NCBI RefSeq assembly: GCF_004320535.1
Contig: NZ_SIHY01000001.1
Span: 1,984,001-2,048,000, forward strand
Direction of reading: 5' to 3'
Length of the DNA: 64,000 nucleotides
DNA from: Arthrobacter sp. S41
GTDB taxonomy: Bacteria > Actinomycetota > Actinomycetes > Actinomycetales > Micrococcaceae
The first letter of the stretch is position 1, and each line of letters begins with the position of its first letter. The notes beneath the pieces are model-generated. The model was not told the origin of the DNA. It saw nothing but the letters and a program-made list of their open reading frames with translations, and did not search any database. A program made the translations under genes and the position numbers. Shown here piece by piece: positions 25,729-34,514 of the stretch.

Positions 25729-26379
25729 TTACCGGTCCTTCTCCGTGCAGATGCAGAATCTGTTGTTCTGAGCATCGGTGACCACTACAAAGCTGGGCGC
25801 ACTTTCGTGATCAAGTTTGGCTCCGGTTTGTTGCAGTTCATCAAGCACCGGCTGGCTCTCGGAATGGGCGCGCCAGACATCTAGGTGCAGACGGTTATCG
25901 TTCGGCGTTTGGGTCTCCTGGAACCAGATGGCTGGCAGTCGATGATTAGGGTCGGCCAAGCTGCCATCGCCCTTCTCTTTATATCCAAGACCGGCAGCCC
26001 ACTGAGCACTAATCTCATTCACGTCTGCAGTGTCTACCGCGATCTCCACAACACCAATCAGGTCGGTTCGTGCGAAGGCTCCCAAGGCTGCAGCGCGCTC
26101 AGAGATTTTGCTCGCCAAGGCGATATCACGGGTGGTGACTTGTGAGCCAACATCATGGGATGTTGTGGTGACAAAAAGAATGTTGTATCGCCAGTCGACG
26201 TCCGGATGATGATTATCTAGCTCCGCTGCGCTGGCAATATCTGCAAACAGCTCAATGGCTGCAGCTGCAGTCTTGGTTTGAAAAACTGCGGCGATAGCTC
26301 CGGGAACTAATCGCCATTCGGGCAGCTCCTCAAGATATTGATTTACCTGTTGCCTATCAAGAATGTCGTTGTCACTCAT
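25729..26379 (-). CDS. Pterin-4a-carbinolamine dehydratase fused to a glyoxalase-like (VOC) domain
   Basis: A 216-aa two-domain protein. Residues 1-95 are a PCD domain with the canonical catalytic NHHPDVDW and SHDVGSQVTTRDIALA. Residues 100-216 are a VOC (glyoxalase_6-like) domain with IAVDTADVNEISAQWAAGLG, LHLDVW and FVVVTDAQNNRFCI. This fusion is known in actinobacteria; whether the VOC part acts on pterins is not. ATG 26379 with AAGGAT is preferred over the in-frame start at 26430, which would overlap the terminator upstream. It complements the atypical PCD at 4454. Confidence 0.85.
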   Translation of the reverse strand: MSDNDILDRQQVNQYLEELPEWRLVPGAIAAVFQTKTAAAAIELFADIASAAELDNHHPDVDWRYNILFVTTTSHDVGSQVTTRDIALASKISERAAALGAFARTDLIGVVEIAVDTADVNEISAQWAAGLGYKEKGDGSLADPNHRLPAIWFQETQTPNDNRLHLDVWRAHSESQPVLDELQQTGAKLDHESAPSFVVVTDAQNNRFCICTEKDR

Positions 26380-26417
26380 GGTTATCCTTTCCGTGACAAA
26401 TAGCTGGAAGTTAGAAA

Positions 26418-26451
26418 GCTGATCCGCCACTGCACTAGCGGCGGATCAGCT
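26418..26451 (-). terminator. Terminator after the 86-aa gene
   Basis: AGCTGATCCGCC (26418-26429) and GGCGGATCAGCT (26440-26451) form a perfect 12-bp stem. Read leftward it is followed by TTTCTAACTT. It separates the small-protein cluster from the PCD-VOC gene. Confidence 0.8.
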
Positions 26452-26523
26452 TGGCATTCCAGAACGCTATGTTCTGGGAGCTACCTACGTACGAAACTAC
26501 CTATCCCCTACCGCCAGAGAGGG

Positions 26524-26784
26524 TTACCGCTCGTCTCGTCTGTACTGTGCCTCATCTGGAGCGTCCAGCTCGGGATCCACTCCGGTGATTGGTTCGGCGT
26601 GATCAGGGGTGACCGGTTCTGCGTCGGTCTCGGAGTATTCGGTGAGCTCTACGCCGTCCTCAGGGACATGCTCGTCATCTGGCTCCCCGGCTGGCCAGGT
26701 ATTCTCAACCAAGTTCTTGTCTGGGTCTTTCAACGTTTCTTTAGCACTGCCGAACAAATCTTTTACCTTATCCAAAAATCCCAT
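26524..26784 (-). CDS. Small acidic protein, 86 aa
   Basis: Starts MGFLDKVKDLFGSAKETL, an amphipathic helix like those that bind membranes or form small stress proteins; the rest is strongly acidic and probably disordered (repeats of EP/DAEP, ending YRRDER). ATG 26784 follows GGAGAAAG. It is third in a leftward run of small hydrophilic genes (27082, 26888, 26524) and ends in a terminator. Family not recognised. Confidence 0.65.
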   Translation of the reverse strand: MGFLDKVKDLFGSAKETLKDPDKNLVENTWPAGEPDDEHVPEDGVELTEYSETDAEPVTPDHAEPITGVDPELDAPDEAQYRRDER

Positions 26785-26887
26785 GATCTTTCTCCATTTC
26801 TGTGGGGCGTGCAGATCATCTATTTCAATGCCACAAGTGGCATCTGTGGTCGGTGTTTTCGGTGCTTACTTGTCAGAACCGTAGTGG

Positions 26888-27046
26888 CTATCCGGCATCA
26901 AACCGATCATCGTCGGTTGAGGTTGCTGATTCTGCGTTGTCGCTTTGCACTTCGCCACGACGTACAACGCGCTCGTCGCCGGGTTCTACAGATTCATCAA
27001 TTTCTGCCGTGCGTGCTGGTTCTTCTGGATTCTTGCGGTCACCCAT
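26888..27046 (-). CDS. Very small hydrophilic protein, 52 aa
   Basis: A 52-codon frame beginning MGDRKNPEEPARTAEIDESV and ending DDDRFDAG, rich in E, D and R and without hydrophobic segments; predicted disordered. ATG 27046 follows AGGAGATCGTG. It lies between two other small hydrophilic genes on the same strand with gaps of 35 and 103 bp, which supports it as real. Function unknown. Confidence 0.55.
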   Translation of the reverse strand: MGDRKNPEEPARTAEIDESVEPGDERVVRRGEVQSDNAESATSTDDDRFDAG

Positions 27047-27081
27047 CACGATCTCCTGATCTGTCTGACTAGATTCGAGAA

Positions 27082-27348
27082 TTAGGAATTGCGTAGAGCT
27101 TTGATCAATTCACTCTTGACCATTTTGGAACGACCCTTGATGCCAATCTCACCGGCCCGCTTGCGAAGTTCGGCAACGCTCCAGTCATCATAGTCGCCAG
27201 CTTCTCCACCTCGCTTACCTACCGCGGAACGTCCGTCGCGAGCTGCGGCATTAGCGATTCGTGCTGACTTCTGTTTGGAGTTGCCCTCTTCGCGCAGTTC
27301 TTCATAGAGTTCTTCGTCTTTGATAGGGCTTTGTGCTTTCCCTGCCAT
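27082..27348 (-). CDS. DUF7218-like protein with a Rho N-terminal-type motif, 88 aa
   Basis: The 88-aa basic protein has an N-terminal helical part (DEELYEELREEGNSKQKSAR, ANAAARDGRSAVGKRGG) and a C-terminal SAP/Rho_N-like unit (YDDWSVAELRKRAGEIGIKG, then RSKMVKSELIKALRNS). Such proteins are small putative nucleic-acid-binding proteins of actinobacteria. ATG 27348 follows GGAGGTTCAAG. It is the first gene of the small-protein cluster and divergent from the SDR gene. Confidence 0.75.
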   Translation of the reverse strand: MAGKAQSPIKDEELYEELREEGNSKQKSARIANAAARDGRSAVGKRGGEAGDYDDWSVAELRKRAGEIGIKGRSKMVKSELIKALRNS

Positions 27349-27556
27349 CTTGAACCTCCAATGCTGCCGATACCAACAAGTTCCCTGCGCGACCCACGCT
27401 AGCTAAGTGAGCGATCAGATGAAAGGGGTAAAGCGTGGTTTTGTGTCAGGACTCAGAATTGAGCACTAACACATTGAATTTCTTGGTGCCTGACGCTGAA
27501 TTTGAACCGGACGCATACTGGCCGTTGCCTACAAAAACAGCAGTGGAGCTGTCACT

Positions 27557-27649
27557 ATGCACCTATTAAGCCAAGACTGGGCATTGTTCGAAGATGCCTT
27601 GGGTCAAACTCCGGGCATCATCCACCAGCTGAAGGAGGACTTCTCATGA
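27557..27649 (+). CDS. Possible 30-aa leader peptide overlapping the SDR gene start
   Basis: ATG 27557, with GGAG eight bases before it, reads 30 codons (beginning MHLLSQDWALFEDALGQTPG) and ends in TGA overlapping the ATG of the SDR gene (ATGA). The peptide has natural-looking composition. It may be a translationally coupled small protein or an upstream ORF; no homologue is recognised. Confidence 0.35.
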   Translation: MHLLSQDWALFEDALGQTPGIIHQLKEDFS

Positions 27650-28536
27650 CAGATCCAGCAGCAGATACTCAGCGGGCAGGTAAAGAACGCATCAGCCCAC
27701 CTGAACAGCGCCAGCCTGAACCAGGACTTGATAGCAAGATGCAGCCCAAGGCAGATCACGGCGAGCACAGCTACAAGGGCCATGACCGGTTAAAAGGTAA
27801 GCGTGCTTTGATCACCGGTGGTGACTCAGGAATTGGGGCAGCGGTAGCCATCGCTTTTGCCCGAGAAGGTGCCGACGTTGCGCTGGCTTATCTTCCGGTT
27901 GAAACCTCTGATGCCCTCACCGTGGCACAAGTACTAGAAGACGCTGGGGTGGAAGTTAAGCATCTGCCCGGAGACTTACGGAACAGAAGCTACCGGGATT
28001 CATTGGTAGATGAAGCCGCCACCGCTTTGGGTGGCTTAGATATCTTGGTAAATAACGCCGGTAAGCAGATCAGCGTTGAGTCCCTGCAGGATCTCAGTGA
28101 TGAACAGGTCGAGGCGACTTTTGACGTGAATATCTTTGCGATGTTTGCACTGTCGCGTGCCGCGCTGAAGGTCATCGGCGAAGGAGGCTCCATTATCAAC
28201 ACCACCTCCATCCAGGCTTTTGACCCTTCGGATCATTTGATGGATTACGCGGCCACCAAGGGTGCCATCAGTAATTTCACCAAGTCCTTGGCTTCACAAG
28301 CTGCCAAACAGGGGGTGCGGGTGAACGCTGTGGCACCGGGTCCAATTTGGACTCCGCTGCAGCCAAGTGATGGTCAGCCCATCGAAGCCCTGCCCGAATT
28401 TGGGCACGATACCTGGTTGGGCAGGGCTGGACAGCCGGTGGAAGTTTCACCGGCATATGTATTCCTTGCCAGTGATGAGGCCTCCTACATGGTGGGTTCC
28501 ACCGTGCATGTTAACGGTGGCAAGAACCAGCCATAG
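27646..28536 (+). CDS. SDR-family oxidoreductase (general-stress type, YdaD/YhdF-like)
   Basis: A 296-aa classical SDR with an extra hydrophilic N-terminal arm of about 50 residues (PPEQRQPEPGLDSKMQPKAD), the hallmark of general-stress SDRs of the YdaD/YhdF/GSP39 type. Cofactor motif ITGGDSGIGAAVA, structural LVNNAG, and active-site S-Y-K (TTSIQ..., YAATKGA) are all present. The GGDSG arginine/charge context suggests NADP(H). ATG 27646 is fixed by AAGGAGGA seven bases upstream. The substrate is unknown. Confidence 0.88.
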   Translation: MTDPAADTQRAGKERISPPEQRQPEPGLDSKMQPKADHGEHSYKGHDRLKGKRALITGGDSGIGAAVAIAFAREGADVALAYLPVETSDALTVAQVLEDAGVEVKHLPGDLRNRSYRDSLVDEAATALGGLDILVNNAGKQISVESLQDLSDEQVEATFDVNIFAMFALSRAALKVIGEGGSIINTTSIQAFDPSDHLMDYAATKGAISNFTKSLASQAAKQGVRVNAVAPGPIWTPLQPSDGQPIEALPEFGHDTWLGRAGQPVEVSPAYVFLASDEASYMVGSTVHVNGGKNQP

Positions 28537-28564
28537 ATAGTGCCTTTCGAGGACTCCGTCGCAC

Positions 28565-29665
28565 TTAGGCGGAGTCCTTGTTTGTGCCATCTACACTGAA
28601 GTCCATATTGCGGCGCTCATATTCGCGCTGACTGAAGGTAGCCCTCTGCACTCGTGCCACGTCATCAAAGCTGGAGCCGACCGCACCACCCATCAAACCC
28701 AATGAGGAAGCTAGCCAGGCTAGGTTGAAGTATTCGGCCAGCCCCACTTGATGGGTCAGTTCCGAGGCGAGGTATTCCTGATCAATGACAATCAGCGAAC
28801 CAAGGAATAGCGCCAAGAAAAGCAGTATGTACATGGTGAAGGCAGCAATGGATACAGTGAGCAACGTAGCCAGGTTGTAGACCACGAGCTTTTCTCGTCG
28901 GCGGCTACCCTGAGGGCTCTCCCATAATCGGTTATGCAGTACCAGCCAGATGGTCAGCACCAGAATGCTGAAGACTGTAATCAGTGCTAGTCGAGGCGAG
29001 GACGAGTAGTCAGCCATGGACCAGATGCTCGTGTAGAACACACCAAAGGCACCGGTAGCTACGGCACCGGCCATTGCCGAAGACAACCTTGGCACTAACC
29101 GCCAAGGACGGTTGCTACGTACCATGCCACCAATGAGCAAGATCCTGCCACGTAGTCCTTCGATACTGGAGACTCGATCCTGGGACTCATCCCCGTCAGC
29201 AAGACTGCCTTGAATGCTCATCGCCTTGGCCAGCTGTGACCCACGACGGTTGGGTTCTTGACCAGTGGCGAGTTCATGGACTAGCTCTGCTAGTTGATTT
29301 GCCAAGACACTGATCCGTGCAAAACCCATGGTGGGCACACTGAGCACCGCAGAGGAGTCATTGGGACTGATCACTGAACGCACCGGGCGTTCTTGCACAT
29401 AGTGCGGTACGTCGGTGAGGTAGATAATGAAATTCCAGCCGTGCTTTTCACGTAGTTCAGGGACTTTTTCATTCAAAGCCACTCGCCCGCTCTCACCCAG
29501 CGGCAAGGTATAGGTATCAGTATTAACTTGCCAGTGGTAGTCACTGTCATAACCGTTGTTGAGCTTAATTTCTAAGCGCTTGGAGACACGGTTTGATAGG
29601 GCCCGGGCAATGCCTGGGTCCGCGATTAGCCCTACTGTGCGTATCGATGTCATGTTCTCAGTCAT
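28565..29665 (-). CDS. Unrecognised four-TM protein with a soluble N-terminal half
   Basis: The 366-aa protein begins with a cytoplasmic domain of about 190 residues (GLIADPGIARALSNRVSKRL; FIIYLTDVPHYVQ; SVISPNDSSAVLSVPTMGF). Four hydrophobic segments follow (about 195-215, 225-245, 265-290, 320-340) and a polar tail. The N-terminal half alternates strands and helices like a small nucleotide-binding fold, but no known motif is seen. ATG 29665. It is divergent from bcp. I cannot name a family. Confidence 0.6.
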   Translation of the reverse strand: MTENMTSIRTVGLIADPGIARALSNRVSKRLEIKLNNGYDSDYHWQVNTDTYTLPLGESGRVALNEKVPELREKHGWNFIIYLTDVPHYVQERPVRSVISPNDSSAVLSVPTMGFARISVLANQLAELVHELATGQEPNRRGSQLAKAMSIQGSLADGDESQDRVSSIEGLRGRILLIGGMVRSNRPWRLVPRLSSAMAGAVATGAFGVFYTSIWSMADYSSSPRLALITVFSILVLTIWLVLHNRLWESPQGSRRREKLVVYNLATLLTVSIAAFTMYILLFLALFLGSLIVIDQEYLASELTHQVGLAEYFNLAWLASSLGLMGGAVGSSFDDVARVQRATFSQREYERRNMDFSVDGTNKDSA

Positions 29666-29910
29666 CGAGCTCCCATCCGTCCTAGAGTGATCAATTGATC
29701 GCCCATTCCTGCCGATTCAGTGGAACACTTCTATCAACAGAATGTCGCCAACTGCTCGTGATTGGCAGGTAGCGCGGAGGTTTACGCAGTGCAATGCCAA
29801 GGTATCGCCTTGCTCTTGAACATAAAAACTATTCAAGCACTCCCCTCTAGCCTCGGACAGCAACAAGCCATAGGATGAGAACCAAATATCACAATCCGAA
29901 AGTTGGGATC

Positions 29911-30387
29911 ATGTCAGAGCAATCCACCGCACTGTCCGTTGGACAGCAAGCACCAGCCTTTTCGCTGCGTAACGCCGAAGGTGAGACCGTATCGCTTTCG
30001 GACTACGCGGGGCAGAACGTCATCGTGTACTTCTACCCGAAAGCAGCCACCCCTGGCTGCACCACCGAAGCCTGCGACTTCCGTGACAACCTGAATTCTC
30101 TACGTAGCTCCGGCTATGCAGTACTGGGCATTTCACCAGACGAGCCAGAAGCCTTGGCTAGTTTCTCCAGCGATGAATCATTGAATTTCCCGTTGCTCTC
30201 AGACCCAGGAAATGAAGTGGCCAAGGCCTACGGTTCTTATGGCACCAAGACGTTTGGTGAAAAGACATCGGTTGGCACCTTGCGCTCCACCGCGGTGGTT
30301 GATCCGGAAGGCAAGATTTCGCAGATTGAATACGGTGTGGACGCCAAGGGCCACGTAGCCCGACTGCGCGAAGCCTTGGGCATCTAA
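29911..30387 (+). CDS. bcp: Thioredoxin-dependent thiol peroxidase (Bcp/PrxQ)
   Basis: A 158-aa atypical 2-Cys peroxiredoxin. Seen: VGQQAPAFSLRNAEGE, then VIVYFYPKAATPGCTTEACD, where the first cysteine is peroxidatic and the second, five residues on, is resolving. It reduces H2O2 and organic peroxides with thioredoxin. ATG 29911 is chosen because the family starts there; an in-frame ATG at 29875 lacks support. It ends at a bidirectional terminator. Confidence 0.94.
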   Translation: MSEQSTALSVGQQAPAFSLRNAEGETVSLSDYAGQNVIVYFYPKAATPGCTTEACDFRDNLNSLRSSGYAVLGISPDEPEALASFSSDESLNFPLLSDPGNEVAKAYGSYGTKTFGEKTSVGTLRSTAVVDPEGKISQIEYGVDAKGHVARLREALGI

Positions 30388-30412
30388 CGACTAACCGCAA
30401 ATAAGTGCAACG

Positions 30413-30454
30413 ATGGCCCGGTCTGCAGGAAGATTTTCCTGTAGACCGGGCCAT
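30413..30454. terminator. Bidirectional terminator between bcp and the aldehyde dehydrogenase gene
   Basis: A 19-bp stem, ATGGCCCGGTCTGCAGGAA (30413-30431) with TTCCTGTAGACCGGGCCAT (30436-30454), with one G-U pair and a GATT loop, sits between convergent genes. Confidence 0.85.
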
Positions 30455-30472
30455 TGCTTATTGACGCCGAGT

Positions 30473-31849
30473 TTAGCGGCCGGCGATCTTCACCAGCTTG
30501 CGGTTGATAAATTCATCCATGCCAAACTTGCCCAGTTCACGGCCGATGCCAGAACGCTTCACGCCACCAAATGGCAGTTCAGGTGAGGTGGAGGATGGTT
30601 CATTGATGGCGACCATGCCACTGCTCAGCTGGGTGGCAATACGTTGTGCGCGCTCGGCGTCCTGCGTATGTATGGAGGCTCCCAATCCGTAGTCCGAATT
30701 ATTTGCCAGTTCTACGGCTTGTTCCTCGCCGTCAACCTTGTACAGGACGGCGACTGGGCCAAAGAGCTCTTCGGAGAAGGCACGCATTTTCTCGGTGACA
30801 CCAGCTAATACCGTTGGTTCATAGAAAGCGCCCGGACCATCAATTGGCTTGCCGCCGGTCAGTACCGTTGCTCCCTTATCGATGGCATCCTGTACCTGCT
30901 CAGCTAATCCGTCGCGAGCTGCCACCGAGGAAAGTGGGCCCACGAAGTTTTCTTCCACCGTTGGGTCTCCGACCTTGATGCCGGCAACCTGCTCAACCAG
31001 TGCAGAAGAGAAGTCTTCATACACTGAGGAATCCACGATGAATCGCTTGGCCGCGTTGCAGGCCTGACCGGTATTGCCATAACGTGCGCGCAGTCCTAGC
31101 TTGGCGGTGCGAGCGATATCAGCATCGTCAAAGACTAAGAATGGATCAGAGCCGCCCAGCTCCAGTACAACTTTCTTCAGGTTGCGTCCGGCAATCTCGG
31201 CCACGGCCGAACCTGCACGCTCGGAACCGGTCAGCGAAACACCCTGGACCCGGCGGTCAGCAATGATGTCAGCAACCTGATCATTGGTGGCATAGATATT
31301 CACGTAGGCACCTTCTGGGGCACCAGCCTCGCGGAAGATCTCTTCCATGGCGGCAGCCGATTCAGGGCACTGCGGTGCGTGCTTGAGCAGAACCGTGTTG
31401 CCGTTCATCAGGTTTGGAGCCGCAAAGCGGGCCACCTGGTAGTAAGGGAAGTTCCACGGCATGATACCCAGCAGCACACCCACGGATTCCTTGCGCACCA
31501 GGGCTCGACCGCCCGAAGCGATTTCCAGCTCTTCGTCTTCTAGGAACTTGGGACCGTTCTTGGCATAGTAGCGGTAGATGGCCACCACAATGCTAATTTC
31601 ACCGAGTGACTGCTTGATCGGTTTACCCATTTCGCGGGTGATGATCGCTGCCAGTTCATCAGCACGCGATTCATAGATGTCTGCAACACGATTGAGTAGC
31701 GTTACACGCTCATCCAAGGAAGAAGTCGACCAGCCGCGGTAAGCCTGATGAGCAGTGGTCATCGCCTGCTGGATCTGTTCGTCGGTTGCGGTGGGGAATT
31801 CTGCTTCCACCTCTCCGGTGGCTGGGTTGGTCACTGCGTAGGTGCTCAT
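30473..31849 (-). CDS. NAD(P)-dependent aldehyde dehydrogenase (succinate-semialdehyde dehydrogenase-like)
   Basis: A 458-aa ALDH with catalytic glutamate in VLELGGSDPF and catalytic cysteine in GNTGQACNAAKR, plus MPWNFPYYQVAR of the cofactor site and the C-terminal ELPFGGVKRSGIGREL. The short length (458) and the GGSDPF/NTGQACNAAKR combination fit the GabD-like SSADH subgroup (YneI/Sad type). The likely role is oxidation of succinate semialdehyde or related aldehydes. ATG 31849 follows AGGAGCAACTA. Monocistronic. Confidence 0.88.
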   Translation of the reverse strand: MSTYAVTNPATGEVEAEFPTATDEQIQQAMTTAHQAYRGWSTSSLDERVTLLNRVADIYESRADELAAIITREMGKPIKQSLGEISIVVAIYRYYAKNGPKFLEDEELEIASGGRALVRKESVGVLLGIMPWNFPYYQVARFAAPNLMNGNTVLLKHAPQCPESAAAMEEIFREAGAPEGAYVNIYATNDQVADIIADRRVQGVSLTGSERAGSAVAEIAGRNLKKVVLELGGSDPFLVFDDADIARTAKLGLRARYGNTGQACNAAKRFIVDSSVYEDFSSALVEQVAGIKVGDPTVEENFVGPLSSVAARDGLAEQVQDAIDKGATVLTGGKPIDGPGAFYEPTVLAGVTEKMRAFSEELFGPVAVLYKVDGEEQAVELANNSDYGLGASIHTQDAERAQRIATQLSSGMVAINEPSSTSPELPFGGVKRSGIGRELGKFGMDEFINRKLVKIAGR

Positions 31850-32093
31850 TAGTTGCTCCTGATCATGTAGCAGGTGTGTTGGTGGCGGCAGAGCTACTGG
31901 CTTGGTTCAGCTATGCCACTTGCATTCCACACTTTCACGTCCGGCACGTCTTCGACAGTCCCGCAGTGCAACTATCGGCAAATGTTCATGGCCAGCGAAC
32001 AGCGTGCCAAGGACCAGCCGATAGAACCGCCGCTGACCCGCTTCTGTAAAAACCAGCGACTCGCATCAGCGCTCAGCACAGCTGTCCCAACTT

Positions 32094-32993
32094 CTACTCT
32101 GCTTGCTGCTCATCTAGAGCCAGTGAGGTCTCCTCCTGCGTACTCCAGTTGTTCAAGATTTGCAGTGCGTCGTGAGTGGGCGATCCGGGTTCAACCGTAT
32201 AGATCACCAAGTTATACCCAGAACCGCCGTCCACCGTCAGCGACTGAGAGTCAGAAACCAGTTGACCTACCAGCGGATGGCGGAGACGTTTAGTTGCTCG
32301 ATGATATTTTTGGACGTCGTGTGAGGCCCATAGGGTGCGGAATAGTTCGCTTTTTGCCGAAAGCTCTCCGATCAAGGTGAATAATTCTTGATCCTCGCGA
32401 TCTCGCCCAGCGGCTTGGCGAAGCAAGGCCACCCCGCCACGAATGGACCCCTCCCAATCAACGTAGAAGTCTTGCGCCCGGGGGTCCAAGAGTTGGAAGC
32501 GCATGTGATTAAATCTGCGCTTCTCCCCTCGGTCCAGATACTGCTGCGCGTAGGGGAACAGTTTCCAACCAATTGGATTTGAGGCTACAACGTCGAGTCG
32601 CGGGTTTTGGATAAAGGCCGGCACATCAATGGCATCCACGATTCGTTGCAAAATATCCTCATGCTGCGTAGTCGCAGCTGGCTTGGTGCGTGGCGGCCAA
32701 CTTGAGCGTGGACGCAGTGCCCGCACCAGACTAAACAAGTGCTCATGCTCCACCTCGTTGAGTTTCAACGCCCGCGAGACGGCCTCGAGAATTTCTTCAG
32801 AAATCCCGGTCACTCGTCCGCGTTCCAGCCGGGTGTAGTAATCCACACTGATCCCGGCAAGATACGCCACTTCTTCACGCCTCATTCCGGCAACGCGTCG
32901 AGTTCCCGGGAACGGCTGCATTCCAGCTTCCTCGGGTGTGGTGCGTGCACGACGCGTGGTGAGAAAGCTTCTGAGCTCTGCTTGCTGGTCCAT
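32094..32993 (-). CDS. XRE-type regulator with MmyB-like ligand-binding domain (copy 1)
   Basis: About 299 residues: an N-terminal helix-turn-helix (VAGMRREEVAYLAGISVDYY, TRLERGR) followed by the MmyB-like sensor domain (FIQNPRLDVVASNPIGWKLF; FNHMRFQLLDPRAQDFYVDW; HRATKRLRHPLVGQL). ATG 32993 is chosen; an in-frame GTG 33011 has no ribosome site. Members regulate neighbouring short-chain dehydrogenases or efflux genes. It is divergent from the MFS gene at 33183, and a 19-bp palindromic motif stands 35 bp upstream of its start. Confidence 0.9.
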   Translation of the reverse strand: MDQQAELRSFLTTRRARTTPEEAGMQPFPGTRRVAGMRREEVAYLAGISVDYYTRLERGRVTGISEEILEAVSRALKLNEVEHEHLFSLVRALRPRSSWPPRTKPAATTQHEDILQRIVDAIDVPAFIQNPRLDVVASNPIGWKLFPYAQQYLDRGEKRRFNHMRFQLLDPRAQDFYVDWEGSIRGGVALLRQAAGRDREDQELFTLIGELSAKSELFRTLWASHDVQKYHRATKRLRHPLVGQLVSDSQSLTVDGGSGYNLVIYTVEPGSPTHDALQILNNWSTQEETSLALDEQQAE

Positions 32994-33027
32994 GGCCTCA
33001 AGAATACACACGGGTAAATCACGCTGG

Positions 33028-33046
33028 CAGGTACTGGCAGACCCTG
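33028..33046. promoter_or_regulatory. MmyB-associated operator-like motif, site A
   Basis: CAGGTACTGGCAGACCCTG, an imperfect 19-bp palindrome in the divergent promoter region of the XRE gene (32993) and the MFS gene (33183). It matches site B (40498-40516) in 17 of 19 positions. Confidence 0.6.
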
Positions 33047-33182
33047 GGAAAACACAGCACTGCTACCAAAACAAAATTCTCGTTTTACTAGATGATGGGC
33101 CACCAAAAGTACGGCACTTCAGGGACAGCCATGAGTAATCATTCTGGCCGGTTCCGAAGAAATTATCTGTGAAAGGATCTTC

Positions 33183-34412
33183 ATGCCAACCAATCAAACC
33201 GAGTCGAAAGAATCGACAGGTTTAGCTTCTACCCCTGCCACTGGCCGGCAACGACTGCCACTGATTGTGTGGATGCTTGGTGTTGTCACCTTCGTCATGG
33301 GCACCACCGAAATGATTGTCGCTGGCCTATTACCTGAAGTTGCTGGCGCACTAGATGTGAGCATTGCCCAAGCCGGCCTGATGATCACCATTTACGCCTT
33401 GGGGATGGTAATTGGAACACCCATCATGGCGGTGCTCACCCTGCGTCTTCCACGCAAAGCAACCCTGATCATTGCCTTGCTGGTTTTTGCTATCGCGCAC
33501 GTAGTCGCTGCATCCACCGATAGCTTCACCGTCCTATTGGTCTCGCGCTTCATAGCTGCCATCGCCACCGGAACGTTCTGGGCCATTGGCGCCGTAGTAG
33601 CAGCAAATGCCGCCGGCGAAGAGGCTGGAGCCAAAGCCATGGGCATCATGGTTGGCGGGGTTACCCTGGCCACCGTCATCGGTGTACCACTTGGCACCGC
33701 CACCGGTCAGCTCCTTGGCTGGCAGGGCCCGTTCTGGGCACTGGCAGTGCTTTCGGCCGGTTGCGCAGCACTGCTTTGGAAGGTGCTTCCTTCCTCACCT
33801 ATGGAGAAAACCAGCGCCAACGTTCGTGCTGAACTAGCTCGCCTGCGCAAGGGCCGGTTGTGGACGGTCTACGTTGCCACGGCACTGATTCAGGCAGCCT
33901 TCCTTGGTGTGTACAGCTATATCGCTCCGCAGCTCACCGAACGTGCCGGGGCAGCTGAAGGGATCGTGCCACTGATCATGATTGCCTACGGTATTGGAGC
34001 ACTGACCGGCACCACCTTTGGCGGACGCTTCGGTGACCGCAATCCGTACACCGTCATCGGTCTGTCCGTGGCAGGTCTGATCATCACCATGACCGTATTG
34101 TTCCTTTGGGGCGACAACCTGACCGTGGCCATCGTCTTCTTTACCCTCATGGGTCTCTTTGGCTTCGCAGCAAACCCCATCTTGGTTTCTGAGGCCATGC
34201 GCGTAGCTGGACCAGATGGAGTACTACCTATTGCCCTGAGCAACTCGTTCTTCAACATTGGCATCGCCCTCGGTTCGGGCTTGGGTGGAGTTGCTATCGC
34301 TTCAACGCTGGCAGAACAAGGAGTCCCTGCACTTGGCCTGGTCTTGACCATCGCTGTTGCCATCCCCTGCGTGGGTCTTGGACTGACAGCTAAAAAAGCC
34401 CTCGCGAAGTAA
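33183..34412 (+). CDS. MFS transporter (DHA1, SotB/NepI/Cmx-like)
   Basis: A 409-aa, 12-TM exporter. Seen: VTFVMGTTEMIVAGLLPEVA in TM1, the signature of the AraJ/SotB/Cmx/NepI group, then MVIGTPIMAVLTLRLPRKAT and RFIAAIATGTFWAIGA. These exporters act on sugars, nucleosides, chloramphenicol or other drugs. ATG 33183 follows GAAAGGATCTTC. It is divergent from an MmyB-type XRE regulator, its likely repressor. A hairpin follows. Confidence 0.88.
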   Translation: MPTNQTESKESTGLASTPATGRQRLPLIVWMLGVVTFVMGTTEMIVAGLLPEVAGALDVSIAQAGLMITIYALGMVIGTPIMAVLTLRLPRKATLIIALLVFAIAHVVAASTDSFTVLLVSRFIAAIATGTFWAIGAVVAANAAGEEAGAKAMGIMVGGVTLATVIGVPLGTATGQLLGWQGPFWALAVLSAGCAALLWKVLPSSPMEKTSANVRAELARLRKGRLWTVYVATALIQAAFLGVYSYIAPQLTERAGAAEGIVPLIMIAYGIGALTGTTFGGRFGDRNPYTVIGLSVAGLIITMTVLFLWGDNLTVAIVFFTLMGLFGFAANPILVSEAMRVAGPDGVLPIALSNSFFNIGIALGSGLGGVAIASTLAEQGVPALGLVLTIAVAIPCVGLGLTAKKALAK

Positions 34413-34477
34413 CTGAGGAAAATACTTCCCGCCTAAACGCGAAGCTAGGGATCTAAGATTCAACAGCTTGATGCACT

Positions 34478-34511
34478 AAAGCCGCTACCATGATTTGATG
34501 GCAGCGGCTTT
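34478..34511. terminator. Bidirectional terminator between the MFS and flavodoxin genes
   Basis: AAAGCCGCTACCAT (34478-34491) pairs with ATGGCAGCGGCTTT (34498-34511) over 14 bp with one mismatch and a 6-nt loop, between convergent genes. Confidence 0.8.
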
Positions 34512-34514
34512 CGA

